64,000 nt of DNA from Streptomyces gilvus (GTDB lineage: Bacteria > Actinomycetota > Actinomycetes > Streptomycetales > Streptomycetaceae): contig NZ_JAKWBE010000004.1 of the NCBI RefSeq assembly GCF_022513565.1, positions 1 through 64,000 on the forward strand. The letters are read 5' to 3'. Shown here one piece after another: positions 34,580 through 43,472 of this stretch. Each line of letters begins with the position of its first letter. Positions within the stretch are counted from its first letter, which is position 1. The notes beneath the pieces are model-generated. The model did no database searches, was not told the DNA's origin, and saw only the letters and a program-made list of their open reading frames with translations. The position numbers and the translations under genes are program-made.

Positions 34580-34598
34580 AAGTCGTAAAGTTGGACTT
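34580..34598. promoter_or_regulatory. Inverted repeat in the NLP/SRPBCC divergent promoter
   Basis: AAGTC-GTAAAGTTG-GACTT (5-bp arms, 9-base spacer) in a relatively AT-rich 89-base gap between the divergent NLP and SRPBCC genes, 24 bases before the SRPBCC start. Possible operator; weak by itself. Confidence 0.3.
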
Positions 34599-34621
34599 CG
34601 ACTGCGGGAGGTCGGCCTGGC

Positions 34622-35131
34622 ATGAGGTGGACGGGCGCGCGCTACACGGACAAGCCGACGGTCGAGGTGCGGACCTGGATCGCCGCCCGGCCCGAGCGGG
34701 TGTGGGCGCTGGTCCGTGACATCGGGCTGATGCCGGGCATGAGCGACGAACTCCAGTCCGTGGAGTGGCTCGACGGCGCCGAGGAGCCCGCGGTCGGCGC
34801 CCGGATCCTCGGCCGCAACCGGCACGAGGCGCTCGGCGACTGGACCACCACCTCGTACGTCATCGAGTGCGAACCCTGCCGCGTCCTCGCCTGGGCGGTG
34901 CAGAACCCCGACCGTCCGTCGGCGGTCTGGCGCTTTCGTCTGCACCCCGGCGACGGCGGCACCGAGGTGTCGCAGTGGATGCAGATGGGGCCCGGCCGCT
35001 CCGGAGTGTCCGCGGCGATCGACCGCATGCCGGAGAAGGAACAGAAGATCGTGTTCGTACGGCTGCGGGAGCTGGAGCACGCCATGACCACCACCCTGCG
35101 CCACCTCAAGAACCGTGCGGAGAACGGCTGA
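34622..35131 (+). CDS. SRPBCC/polyketide cyclase-dehydrase-like protein
   Basis: A 169-residue START-like protein. The fold is recognisable from TVEVRTWIAARPERVWALVRDI near the start and the C-terminal helix around LRELEHAMTTTLRHLKNRA. Members bind hydrophobic ligands or act as aromatase/cyclases. Its stop overlaps the ATG of the LLM-like pseudogene by one base, so the two once formed an operon. Substrate unknown. Confidence 0.75.
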   Translation: MRWTGARYTDKPTVEVRTWIAARPERVWALVRDIGLMPGMSDELQSVEWLDGAEEPAVGARILGRNRHEALGDWTTTSYVIECEPCRVLAWAVQNPDRPSAVWRFRLHPGDGGTEVSQWMQMGPGRSGVSAAIDRMPEKEQKIVFVRLRELEHAMTTTLRHLKNRAENG

Positions 35132-35797
35132 TGCGCACCGTGACCACGATCGAGGCCTCCGGCGGTCAACACTGGTCGGAACAGGCCGACTTCGTCGTGG
35201 AGGCGGAGAAACTCGGCCTGACGTCTGCTGGGTGGCCGAGGCCTGGGGCTCCGACGCGCCCTCCGCGCTCGGCTACTACGCCGCGCTGACCAAGCGGATG
35301 CTGCTGGGCTCCGGCGTCCTGCAACTCGCCACCCGCACCCCGGTGGCCGTCGCCCAGACCGCGATCACCCTGTCCAACCTCTCCGGCGGACGCTTCCTGC
35401 TCGGGCTCGGCGTCTCCGGCCCGCAGGTGATCGAGGGGCTGCACGGGGTGCCGTTCGCCCGTCCGCCGGCGCGTATGCGGGAGACCGTCGAGATCGTGCG
35501 CCGGGTCTTCGACGGCGGCAAACTCTCCTACAGGGGAAGCCTGTTCAGCATCCCGCTGCCCGGTGGCGAGGCCGTCCCGATGCGTCTGTCGACCCGGCCC
35601 GAACACCCCGTCCCCGTCTACCTCGCCGCCCTGTCGCCCGCCATGTTGCGGCTGACGGGTGAGGTCGCCGACGGCTGGCTCGGCATCAGCTTCGTGCCCG
35701 AGGGCGCGGCAGGGGCGTACTTCGCCCACCTCGACGAGGGACTGGCCCGCGCCGGGCGCACCCACGCCGACCTCGACATCTGCCAGGGCGCCGAGGC
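35131..35797 (+). pseudogene. LLM-class (luciferase-like) monooxygenase, frameshifted and truncated
   Basis: The N-terminal two thirds of an F420- or FMN-dependent luciferase-like oxidoreductase. It starts at ATG 35131 as MRTVTTIEASGGQHWSEQAD. One base is missing after 35220, and homology resumes in another frame as CWVAEAWGSDAPSALGYYAALTKR, continuing through LGLGVSGPQVIEG to DICQGAEAV. The last third of the family is absent, and the sequence passes directly into the end of an MFS transporter. Two independent lesions make it non-functional as read. Confidence 0.8.
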
Positions 35798-35800
35798 GGT

Positions 35801-36097
35801 TCGGTCGCCGCCCTCACCGGTGTGGGGGAGCGGGAGTCGGGGGTGGCCTCCGGCATCAACACCGCGGCCTTCCAGATCGGCGGGGCCTTCGGCGTCGCGG
35901 TGGTCACCTCCGTCGCCCTGTCCCATACGGGGGGATCCGGACTCGCGGGCTTGACAGCGGGCTACCGCGCCGGGTTCACGGCCTGTGCGCTGCTGGCGAC
36001 GGCGGGCCTGGCCTGCGCCGCCGCCCTGCTCGGCGCGTCCCCTCGCCGGGAGTCCGTCCGGGCCGCGCCCGTCACGCGCCGTCGAGTGCGTTCGTGA
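35801..36097 (+). pseudogene. C-terminal remnant of a DHA2-type MFS transporter
   Basis: In a third frame from 35801, VAALTGVGERESGVASGINT and AAFQIGGAFGVAVVTSVALS match the last helices of EmrB/QacA-type exporters, ending at the stop 36095-36097. No N-terminal part exists nearby, and it abuts the truncated LLM gene. The simplest reading is one deletion that joined the two genes. Its last 26 bases overlap the converging SDR gene. Confidence 0.75.
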
Positions 36098-36842
36098 TCG
36101 CCTTCACGCCGCCGTGCGCCGTGTAGCCGCCGTCGACCGTGATCTCGGCGCCGTTGACGTAGGACGCCTCGTCGGACAGCAGGTAGACGACCAGCGGGGC
36201 CACCTCGTCGACCGTGCCGCCGCGCCCCTGGGGGGTCATCGAGACATGGGCGCGGACGAACACCGGGTTCGCGGACGTCATCAGCGGGGTCTCGATGTAG
36301 CCGGGGTGGACGACGTTGGTCCGGATGCCGCGCGGCGCCAGCTCCAGTGCCGCCACCTTCGACAGGCCCCGCAGCGCCCACTTGCTGGCGGTGTAGGCGA
36401 CCGCGTGGTGGGCCGTGAGTGCGGCCACCGAGCCGACGTTGACGATGGAGGAACCGGCCGGCATCAGCGGGGACAGGGCCTGGATGCCGAGCAGGGCACC
36501 GGTGGTATTCACCGCGAACGCCCGGTTCCAGTCGGCGAGTTCGACCTCGCCGAGGCGCGCCCGCATGGGGATGCCCGCGTTGTTGACCAGGCCGTGCACG
36601 GTATCCGGACAGGCCGCGAGCGCCGCCCAGTCCTCGGGGGAGGAGACGTCCAGATGCCGGTAGGTCACGTCGAGGCCGTCGGCGCGCAGGGACGCGGCCA
36701 GCTTCTCGCCCGTCTCGTCCAGGACATCGGTCGCGATCACCGTCGCGCCCTCCCGGGCGGCGGCCGCCACCTCCGCGGCTCCCTGGCCCTGTGCGGCTCC
36801 GGTGACGACGACGGTACGGCCCGCCAGACGCGTACGGCTCAC
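36072..36842 (-). CDS. Short-chain dehydrogenase/reductase
   Basis: A 256-residue classical SDR with all expected residues: cofactor motif VVVTGAAQGQGAAEVAAA, NNAG, Ser in NVGSVAALT, and Tyr/Lys in AYTASKWAL. The C-terminal AEITVDGGYTAHGG is typical of 3-alpha/20-beta-hydroxysteroid-dehydrogenase-like enzymes. It is divergent from nothing and lies just downstream of the LysR gene on the same strand (35-base gap), so it may belong to the LysR-controlled region. Substrate unknown. Confidence 0.88.
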   Translation of the reverse strand: MSRTRLAGRTVVVTGAAQGQGAAEVAAAAREGATVIATDVLDETGEKLAASLRADGLDVTYRHLDVSSPEDWAALAACPDTVHGLVNNAGIPMRARLGEVELADWNRAFAVNTTGALLGIQALSPLMPAGSSIVNVGSVAALTAHHAVAYTASKWALRGLSKVAALELAPRGIRTNVVHPGYIETPLMTSANPVFVRAHVSMTPQGRGGTVDEVAPLVVYLLSDEASYVNGAEITVDGGYTAHGGVKAITNALDGA

Positions 36843-36877
36843 GGCTCCTCCATGGGTGCGGGGGTCTCGCCCCCACG

Positions 36878-37849
36878 CTAGGAAGCCGCGCTCAGCCCCG
36901 GAAACGCTGATTCGTCATGGCTGGCATCGGCCGCGGCGATCTCCTGCCCGAGCGACGCGCCGACCGTGCGCACCATCTCCCGCAGCCACCGGTGGGCCGG
37001 GTCGGTGTGGCGGTTGTGGTGCCAGTACATGGCCTCCACCAGCGGCACGTCGGGGAACGGCGTCGGTACGACGGCGCAGCGCGCGAAGCCCTCGTAGCGC
37101 CGGGCGAGCCGCTCGGGGACCAGGGCGACGAGGTCGGTGCCGCTGACGAGGAACGGCAGCACGCTGAAGCCGGGCGTGCTGACCTGCACCCTCGGTGTGA
37201 TGCCGAGGGTCTCCAGCTGACGGCCCACCGGCGTGTGGCTCTTGCCGATCGCGCACGCGGCGTGCGGCATCTCCGCCAGGTCGCGCAGCGTGAGCCGCCC
37301 GTCCGCCACTCGCGGATTGTCCGGGTCGACGAGACACACGAACCGGTCGTGCATCACGGCTTCGCTCACCCCCGGCAGCTGGTAGCCGAGCGGCACGATC
37401 ATCAGGTCGTGGCAGCGCAGGTGCGTCTCGTTCTCCAGCTGCCCGTCCACGATGGGGTGGAAGTCGAGCCGGACGCCGGGCGCCTCCTCGGCGATCACCC
37501 GCAGCAGCGGCTCCACGAGCACGGTCATCACGTAGTCGGACATCACCACCGAGAAGCGCTGCCGGCTGCGCCCCGGGTCGAAGTGCCGGGTGAGCGACAG
37601 GGCCTCCTCCGCCTTGTGCAGCGAGGCCTGGACGACCGGCAGCAGCCGCTCGGCCAGCGGTGTCAGCTCGTACTCCCGGCCGACCCTGATCAGCAGCTCG
37701 TCGTTGAAGTGCCGGCGCAGCCGGGCCAGCGAGCCGCTCATCGCGGACTGGCTGGTGGACAGGCGTACGCCGGCGTGGGTGACGTTCTTCTCCTCCAGGA
37801 GGGCTTCCAGCGCCACCAGAAGGTTCAGGTCGATCGCTCCGAGACCCAT
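36878..37849 (-). CDS. LysR-family regulator, NodD-like
   Basis: A 323-residue LysR regulator. The helix-turn-helix is in LDLNLLVALEALLEEKNVTH and LSTSQSAMSGSLARLRRHFN (residues 7-45), close to NodD/PcpR-type proteins that sense aromatic ligands. The effector domain follows from about residue 90. ATG 37849 has GGAAGGAG upstream, which decides it over a longer frame. It lies just downstream of a six-gene minus-strand operon whose promoter has two ATC-N9-GAT boxes, the form bound by NodD-type LysR proteins. It is probably the activator of both divergent operons. Confidence 0.88.
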   Translation of the reverse strand: MGLGAIDLNLLVALEALLEEKNVTHAGVRLSTSQSAMSGSLARLRRHFNDELLIRVGREYELTPLAERLLPVVQASLHKAEEALSLTRHFDPGRSRQRFSVVMSDYVMTVLVEPLLRVIAEEAPGVRLDFHPIVDGQLENETHLRCHDLMIVPLGYQLPGVSEAVMHDRFVCLVDPDNPRVADGRLTLRDLAEMPHAACAIGKSHTPVGRQLETLGITPRVQVSTPGFSVLPFLVSGTDLVALVPERLARRYEGFARCAVVPTPFPDVPLVEAMYWHHNRHTDPAHRWLREMVRTVGASLGQEIAAADASHDESAFPGLSAAS

Positions 37850-37948
37850 GTGTGTCTCCTTCCGGCCGCGTCGTTGAAGCTCGGTGACATCGGAGCGTAA
37901 CGACGGGTTTCGCGCCGAGGAAGGGGCTCGGGGACAACTCACAGCGGT

Positions 37949-37965
37949 CCGATAGCAACCATCGG
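37949..37965. promoter_or_regulatory. CCGAT-N7-ATCGG palindrome upstream of the LysR gene
   Basis: Perfect 5-bp arms with a 7-base spacer, 100 bases upstream of the LysR start and just after the FAH stop. A second CCGAT-N7-ATCGG lies at 48111-48127, beyond the other end of the cluster. It may be an autoregulatory site. Confidence 0.4.
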
Positions 37966-38003
37966 CTCCCCGGATGTCCGCAGGTCAGAGGAGGACGACG
38001 GAT

Positions 38004-38960
38004 TCACGGGCGAGGGGTGCGGCCCCGTTTGCGGGCTCGGGGCAGATACACGTCCGTACGCCCCGGCACGATCCGGTTGGAGAGGCTGCCGAGCCGTTCC
38101 ACGGCGAGCGTGACCTCGTCGCCCGGCGCGAGTGGTGGCGGGGTCCGCTCCCCGAGGCGGCCCCAGAACTCCGCCAGCGCGCCCCAGCCGCAGGTGCCCG
38201 AGCCCAGGACGTCCCCGGGGCGCACCCAGGCGTCCCGGCTGGCGTAGGCGACCATCTCCTCGAAGGTCCACGAGCAGTTGGCGAGCGTGTCGCGGCCGAT
38301 CAGCTCGCCGTTGAGGGTGACCGTCATCTCCAGTTCGAGGAAACCGTCCGCGTCCCGCCGGTCCGCCACCTCGTCGGCGGTGACCAGGTAGGGGCCGAGC
38401 GTGTTGGCGAAGTCCTTGCCCTTGGAGAAGCCCAGGCCGAGGTTCTTCTCCGGTTTCTGCAGATCGCGCGCCGACCAGTCGTTGAAGACCAGGTAGCCGA
38501 CGATGTGCTCACCCGCCTGCTCCGGAGTCAGGTCACGCCCGGCACGCCCGATCACCGCCCCCACCTCCAGCTCGAAGTCCAGCACCGAGCAGCCCGCCGG
38601 GACCGGTACGTCGTCGTGGGCCCCGTAGGCGGCGTGCGGGTTGGTGAAGTAGAAGTTGGGTGCCCGGTACCACTCCTCGGGGACGTGCTCCAGCCCGTCC
38701 AGGGATTTCGACACGCCCTCGATGTGCGCCTCGAAGCCGACGAAGTCCCGGATCGACGGCGGCTTCAGCGGCGGCAGCAGCCGCACCTGCTCGACCGTCA
38801 CCTCGGAGCGCTCCTGGAGGGCTTCGACGCCGGCCGCGAGGAGCACGTCCTGTTCGATGAGCGTGAGCAGCGTGACGCCCTCGGGCAGCGGATGGATCGT
38901 CCCCTCCCGGACCACCCCGGCGCGTTCCTCGCCCCGGTACTCGTATGTCGCGAACCGCAT
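38004..38960 (-). CDS. Fumarylacetoacetate hydrolase family enzyme (first copy)
   Basis: A 318-residue metal-dependent hydrolase or decarboxylase of the FAH family, cleaving C-C bonds of ring-fission products. Metal ligands are in SVLDFELEVGAVIG with a later Asp in VFNDWSARDLQ, and the typical KGKDFANTLGPYLV block follows. ATG 38960 is three bases after the oxidase stop. Last gene of the minus-strand catabolic operon. It probably acts on a 1,3-diketo or 2-oxo-enoate intermediate; the exact substrate is unknown. Confidence 0.88.
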   Translation of the reverse strand: MRFATYEYRGEERAGVVREGTIHPLPEGVTLLTLIEQDVLLAAGVEALQERSEVTVEQVRLLPPLKPPSIRDFVGFEAHIEGVSKSLDGLEHVPEEWYRAPNFYFTNPHAAYGAHDDVPVPAGCSVLDFELEVGAVIGRAGRDLTPEQAGEHIVGYLVFNDWSARDLQKPEKNLGLGFSKGKDFANTLGPYLVTADEVADRRDADGFLELEMTVTLNGELIGRDTLANCSWTFEEMVAYASRDAWVRPGDVLGSGTCGWGALAEFWGRLGERTPPPLAPGDEVTLAVERLGSLSNRIVPGRTDVYLPRARKRGRTPRP

Positions 38961-38963
38961 GCC

Positions 38964-40328
38964 TCAGTGCTCCCAGTCGTTGGTGTTGGTGACGGCGTCC
39001 GTGCTCAGATAGCCCGCGAACAGACCCTTCGGATCGCGGGCGGCACGGATCTGACGCAGCCGCGCCCACTGTTCGTCGCCCATGAACCTCAGCTGACGCA
39101 CGGTGAAGTCGGAGTCGCCCAGGTACTGCCCGGCGGTCACCGGCCGCATCGCCGCCATCGCCTCGTCCAGCCAGGCGCGCAGTTCCGCGTCCCGTTCCGG
39201 CCGGTCGTGGACGACGTAGGCGGCGCAGTAGATCTCGGACTGCAACGAGAAGGCCATGTCGGGGAGTTGGCGCAGGGGGGCCATGGAGAACCAGATGGTG
39301 AAGGTCTGCCGGGTGGGGTGCTCGGTGAACGCCTTGCGGATCGCCGGCACCACCTCCTCGGCCGGTCCGGTCAGCCAGGCGTTGTCGACGAGGTAGCGGT
39401 GGCCCTCGGGGTTGGCGGTGCGCTGTCCCGCCAACTGCTCGGCGATGGTGGTGGGTTGGGCCTCGATCCGGAACAGGGCCCGATCGGCGTAGGGGTTGGC
39501 GTGCAGCGGGGCCAGGGCCTCGGCGGCTTCCTCGGGGGTGTCGGTCATGGAGACGCCGGTGACCAGCAGGACCGGCTCGTCCCGGTCGGGCGGTGTCTGC
39601 GTCAGCGCGACGATCTCCACCAGGTCCGAGACGGTGTGGTGGATGCCGTGCAGCCAGGTCATGACCTCGTCGAAGAGGTCGAGGGGGTAGGCGTGCACGG
39701 TGTGCCCGATATGCCTCGGCAGCGGCCGGGTGCGCAGGTGGAAGCGGGTGACGACGCCGAAGAAGCCGGGTCCCGCGCCGCGTGCCGCCCAGAACAGGTC
39801 ACTGTTCTGGCTCTCGTCCGCCCGCACCAGCTCGCCCTCGGCGGTGACGACGTCGATCGCCACGACGTTCTCCGCCGCCCAGCCCCACCCGCGCGCGTTC
39901 CAGCCCTGCCCGCCCTGGAGGAGGAAGCCGCCGATCCCGACCGAGGGACAGTGCCCGCCGTTGAAGAACCGGCCGAACTCACCGAGACAGGGGTTGAGTT
40001 CGTCGCCGCCCTTGACGCTGGGGGTCGCGGTGACGATTCCGGTCCGCGGGTCGTAGGCCATCTCCCGGAAGTCCCCGAGGTCGATCAGCAGGGCGTCGTG
40101 ACGCACCGACCAGGCGGCCCAGCTGTGCCCGCCGGACCGGACCGCGACCTGCCAGCCGCGTTCCAGGGCGAGCCGTACACCCTCGACGACGTCCTGCTCG
40201 GTGCGTGCGTTGAGTACGGCGGCCGGTGAACGGTCCGCGGGGCGGCGGGCGTTGAAGACCCGACCGAAGCAGGCCTCCTCGAAGTCCGCGTCGCCGGGGA
40301 GGTGCAGAGTGCCGGAGAACCTGTTCAC
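38964..40328 (-). CDS. BBE-type FAD-linked oxidase, bicovalent flavin
   Basis: A 454-residue PCMH-type oxidase with a C-terminal berberine-bridge-enzyme domain (LFAGYLSTDAVTNTNDWEH). Both covalent attachment residues are visible: His68 in RSGGHSW and Cys127 in NGGHCPSVGIGG. Bicovalent flavoenzymes have high redox potential and oxidise alcohols, sugars or phenolic natural products with oxygen. No signal peptide is present. GTG 40328 follows the cyclase stop by seven bases. In this operon it may oxidise a hydroxylated intermediate or the initial substrate. Confidence 0.9.
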   Translation of the reverse strand: MNRFSGTLHLPGDADFEEACFGRVFNARRPADRSPAAVLNARTEQDVVEGVRLALERGWQVAVRSGGHSWAAWSVRHDALLIDLGDFREMAYDPRTGIVTATPSVKGGDELNPCLGEFGRFFNGGHCPSVGIGGFLLQGGQGWNARGWGWAAENVVAIDVVTAEGELVRADESQNSDLFWAARGAGPGFFGVVTRFHLRTRPLPRHIGHTVHAYPLDLFDEVMTWLHGIHHTVSDLVEIVALTQTPPDRDEPVLLVTGVSMTDTPEEAAEALAPLHANPYADRALFRIEAQPTTIAEQLAGQRTANPEGHRYLVDNAWLTGPAEEVVPAIRKAFTEHPTRQTFTIWFSMAPLRQLPDMAFSLQSEIYCAAYVVHDRPERDAELRAWLDEAMAAMRPVTAGQYLGDSDFTVRQLRFMGDEQWARLRQIRAARDPKGLFAGYLSTDAVTNTNDWEH

Positions 40329-40335
40329 GCCGGCC

Positions 40336-41316
40336 TCACTTGACCGCGATGGGGTTGACCGGCGCGCCGACCGCGCCGGTGACCGGGAGGGGAGCGGCGA
40401 CCAGCAGGAACTCGTAGACGCCGTCGGCCGCGCAGTCCTCGGCCAGCGGCTCCAGGTCCCACATCTCGCCCAGCGGCAGGCCCATGTTGGGGATGGCGAT
40501 CTGGTGCAGCGGGGACATCGCCGGCTCGGCGAACTCGTAGGGCCGCACCTCGAGGCCCCAGGTGTCGGAGGCGATCGCCGCGATCTCCGTGCGGTGCAGC
40601 CAGTCCAGCGTGGTGAAGGACAGTCCGGGCGCGTCCCCGGCCGCGTAGGCGCCCCACTCGCCGAGCCGTCGCACCCGGCCGATCTGGCCGGTGCGCACCA
40701 GCACGAGGTCGCCGCGCCGGACGGTGGAGGTCGCGCCCTGCGTCTCGATGGTGACGCGCAGATGTTCTTCCAGGACGGGGAAGCCGTCGGGGAGTTCGCC
40801 GTGATCGTCGCCCACCGCCCGGCCCACGTCGAGGAGCACGCCCCGGCCGGTGAAGGCGTCCCGCATGTGCTCGATGCCGGTGACCGAGTCGCCGTCGCCG
40901 CTGACGATCGTGCACGGACGGCCGTTCCACGCCTGCTTGTTGTCGTAGATGTGGCCCAGCCCGTCCCACTGGGTGGAGGCCTGCAACGGCATCACGACGT
41001 GGTCGTCGGCGCCGCCGAAGCCGTGCGGGAAGCCCTGGGTGCCGGCCGCCGCGTCCGAGCCGGTGTCCTTCATGTAGTGGACGGGGTTGATCCGCCCGCG
41101 GAACCCGCGCTGCGGTCCGTCCTCGTTGAACTCCAGCGCGAGCGAGAAGGAACGCCCCCGCCGGACCAGGCCGGCCGCGTGGGCCCGGATCGCGTCGTCG
41201 ATGAAGTTGAGCGTGCCCAGCACGTCGTCCTCGCCCCAGCGGCCCCAGTTGCGGTAGGCGGCACGGGCCTTGGCGAGTTCCTCCTCGATCGGGCCGAGGC
41301 GGATGCGAGAGGTCAT
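40336..41316 (-). CDS. Cyclase/kynurenine-formamidase-like metal hydrolase
   Basis: A 326-residue member of the cyclase family (Pfam Cyclase), related to kynurenine formamidase and isatin hydrolase. The metal-site region reads LQASTQWDGLGHIYDN, a variant of the HxGTHxDxxxH motif in which the first His is not conserved, so metal binding may differ. RRGDLVLVRTGQIGR and LSFTTLDWLHRTEIAAIASD are typical later motifs. ATG 41316 overlaps the amidohydrolase stop (ATGA). It probably hydrolyses an amide or lactone in the pathway. Confidence 0.82.
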   Translation of the reverse strand: MTSRIRLGPIEEELAKARAAYRNWGRWGEDDVLGTLNFIDDAIRAHAAGLVRRGRSFSLALEFNEDGPQRGFRGRINPVHYMKDTGSDAAAGTQGFPHGFGGADDHVVMPLQASTQWDGLGHIYDNKQAWNGRPCTIVSGDGDSVTGIEHMRDAFTGRGVLLDVGRAVGDDHGELPDGFPVLEEHLRVTIETQGATSTVRRGDLVLVRTGQIGRVRRLGEWGAYAAGDAPGLSFTTLDWLHRTEIAAIASDTWGLEVRPYEFAEPAMSPLHQIAIPNMGLPLGEMWDLEPLAEDCAADGVYEFLLVAAPLPVTGAVGAPVNPIAVK

Positions 41317-42317
41317 CGCATGCGTCCTTTCAACAGCAGGTCGAGGGCGTTGCCCCCGGCGACGGCGGCACGGTCGGCCGGGGCCAGTCCGGCCGCGTCC
41401 AGGCGGTCCAGCGGGTCGGTGATGCCCATGTCGAAGGGGTGGTCGGTGCCGAGGACGACCCGGTCTGCGCCCACTTCCTCGACCAGGTGGCGCAGGGCCC
41501 GGGGGGTGTAGACGAGGGCGTCGAACCACATGCGCCGCAGATACGCGCTCGGCGGCTCGGCGCACCCGCGCGCGTCCGGCCGTACCCGCCAGGCGTGGTC
41601 GGAGCGGCCGATGTAGGTCGGCAGGTAGCCGCCGCCGTGCGCGGCGACCAGCTTCAGGCGCGGGTAGCGGTCCAGCACCCCGGTGAAGATCAGACGTGAG
41701 AGGGCGACCGTCGTCTCGACCGGCTGGCCCACCGTGTTGCCCAGGTAGTGCGTCGCGAGCCGTTCGCCGAGCGAGCAGCCCCAGGGATGGACGAAGACCA
41801 CGGCACCCAACTCCTCGGCCTTTCGCCAGACTTCGTCGTGCGCCGGGTCGGCCAGCTCGCGCCCCTCGACGGTCGTGGAGACGCTGATGCCGTACAGGCC
41901 GTACTCGGTGACCGCCCGGTCCAACAGGGCCACCGCGAGATCGGGGTGCTGGAGCGGAACGGTTCCCAGTCCGTACAGCCGCTCGGGTGCGTGCGCGCAG
42001 TGCGCGGCCACGGCCTGGTTGACCGTACGGGTCAGACGTACGGCCAGGTCCGGGTCGGCCCAGTAGTGGTGCATCGGCATCGGGCCGACCACCTGGATGT
42101 CGACGCCCATCGCGTCGAGGTCGGTGAGGCGCTCGGCGACGTCGGTCAACTTGCCTGCCAGTCCGTGGAGTTGGGTACGGTTGACGGCCAGGGACGCGGG
42201 GGAGTGGGCACGCCGTTCCGCCGCCAGTTCGGCGGCGAGGCCCGGGGTGTTTGCGATCAGGGCGTCGGCGGCCGGGACGGCCAGATGGCCGTGGAAGTCG
42301 ACGACCGGGGTGCTCAT
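41313..42317 (-). CDS. ACMSD-like amidohydrolase (decarboxylase type)
   Basis: A 334-residue TIM-barrel enzyme of the amidohydrolase-2 group, close in layout to 2-amino-3-carboxymuconate-6-semialdehyde decarboxylase. Metal ligands: HxH in VDFHGHLAVP (residues 8-10), His in VVFVHPWGCS, His in KLVAAHGGGYLPTYIGR, and Asp in VLGTDHPFDMG. ACMSD relatives remove CO2 from muconate-type ring-cleavage products or aromatic acids without redox change. ATG 42317 overlaps the monooxygenase stop, and its own stop overlaps the cyclase start. Confidence 0.88.
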   Translation of the reverse strand: MSTPVVDFHGHLAVPAADALIANTPGLAAELAAERRAHSPASLAVNRTQLHGLAGKLTDVAERLTDLDAMGVDIQVVGPMPMHHYWADPDLAVRLTRTVNQAVAAHCAHAPERLYGLGTVPLQHPDLAVALLDRAVTEYGLYGISVSTTVEGRELADPAHDEVWRKAEELGAVVFVHPWGCSLGERLATHYLGNTVGQPVETTVALSRLIFTGVLDRYPRLKLVAAHGGGYLPTYIGRSDHAWRVRPDARGCAEPPSAYLRRMWFDALVYTPRALRHLVEEVGADRVVLGTDHPFDMGITDPLDRLDAAGLAPADRAAVAGGNALDLLLKGRMR

Positions 42318-43438
42318 GCGGCCGCCGTCAGCGACTCGAGGGTCTCGGACATGATGCGGGCGGGATCGGCGCCGGGGGTGCCGGGGTGGATCTCCCACTC
42401 GGCGAGCTGGAGCGAGTTGCGCAGCACCATCCCGACCCGGGGCAGCCGACGGCACATGAAGTGGTCGAGGGCCCTCTCCAACGGTTCGTCCCCGGTGACC
42501 AGTTCGGCCAGCAGGACCGCGTCCTCCATGCACATCGCGGCGCCCTGGGCGATCAGCGGCGGACAGGCGTGCGCCGCGTCGCCGACGACCATCGCGCGGC
42601 CGCGGTGCCAGGGCTCGTCGACCAGCACCGCCTCGATCCAGCGGTAGTCGACCGCCGTGTCGTCGGGCAGCGCGGCGGTGACCTCGCCCCAGGTGCCGCC
42701 GTACCCCGCGCCGCGCTCGCGCAGCAGGGTGAGGGGGGCGCGCGGTCCGACCAGCGAGGTGTCGAGGTTCTCGTCGAGCAGGTAGGCGTAGCAGCGGTCG
42801 GCGGAGATCGGGCTGTAGCCGGCCTTGAAGCGGGGGCCGCCGTAGTAGACCTCGGCGCAGTCCATCTCGGCGGGGCGTTCGGCGACCACCCGGAAGATCG
42901 ACATGCCGACCGGGCGCGGGCGGGCGGAGAGCCCGATCAGCCGACGCATCGCCGAGTTGATGCCGTCGGCGCCCACCATCAGGTCGTAGCGGCCCCTCGT
43001 GCCGTCGGTGAACGTGACGTCCACCCACCCGGCCGACTGGTCGAACCGCTCGACGCTCACCCCGAGCCGGACCTGGACCCCGTGCGCGTACACCGCGTCG
43101 CACAGCGCGTCCTGCAGGTCGGAGCGCAGGGCGCCCGCGGTGGAGGGCAGGTCGGGGCCGCCGGTGTGCGGGGTAAGCAGCTCCGTGATCAGCCCGCCGT
43201 CCGCGCGCCGCAGCCGCATCCGGTCGAACGGCACGGCCCGCTCCAGCACCCGCTCCAGCACGCCCACCGCGCGCAGTGCCTTGAGGGCGTTGCCCTGGAG
43301 GGTGATGCCGTGGCCCACGCCGAACCACTGGGGCGAGATCTCGACGAGGTCCACGTCGACCCCGCGCCGGGCCAACGCGAGGGACAGCACGCTTCCGGTG
43401 ATGCCGCCGCCGACGACGAGCACCTTCTGTACGGGCAT
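42314..43438 (-). CDS. FAD-dependent aromatic-ring hydroxylase (PHBH type)
   Basis: A 374-residue class A flavoprotein monooxygenase using NAD(P)H and oxygen to hydroxylate a phenolic or heteroaromatic ring. FAD motif GxGxxG appears as VVGGGITGSVLSLALARRG, the DG motif in LMVGADGINSAMRRLIG, and the GD motif in AMVVGDAAHACPPLIAQGA. ATG 43438 has AAGGA upstream, which decides it over a longer frame. It is followed by the amidohydrolase with ATGA overlap. Likely an early step of the cluster's pathway. Confidence 0.9.
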   Translation of the reverse strand: MPVQKVLVVGGGITGSVLSLALARRGVDVDLVEISPQWFGVGHGITLQGNALKALRAVGVLERVLERAVPFDRMRLRRADGGLITELLTPHTGGPDLPSTAGALRSDLQDALCDAVYAHGVQVRLGVSVERFDQSAGWVDVTFTDGTRGRYDLMVGADGINSAMRRLIGLSARPRPVGMSIFRVVAERPAEMDCAEVYYGGPRFKAGYSPISADRCYAYLLDENLDTSLVGPRAPLTLLRERGAGYGGTWGEVTAALPDDTAVDYRWIEAVLVDEPWHRGRAMVVGDAAHACPPLIAQGAAMCMEDAVLLAELVTGDEPLERALDHFMCRRLPRVGMVLRNSLQLAEWEIHPGTPGADPARIMSETLESLTAAA

Positions 43439-43472
43439 GGGCGATCCTTGCGAACGTAGAGGAAAGAGGGGG

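Noticed and set aside
2300..35230. Systematic sequencing error at CTGCTGGG as the cause of both frameshifts
   Set aside because: The same octamer or close variants occur inside intact genes, for example near 33280, 33612 and 47106, so the motif alone does not cause base loss.
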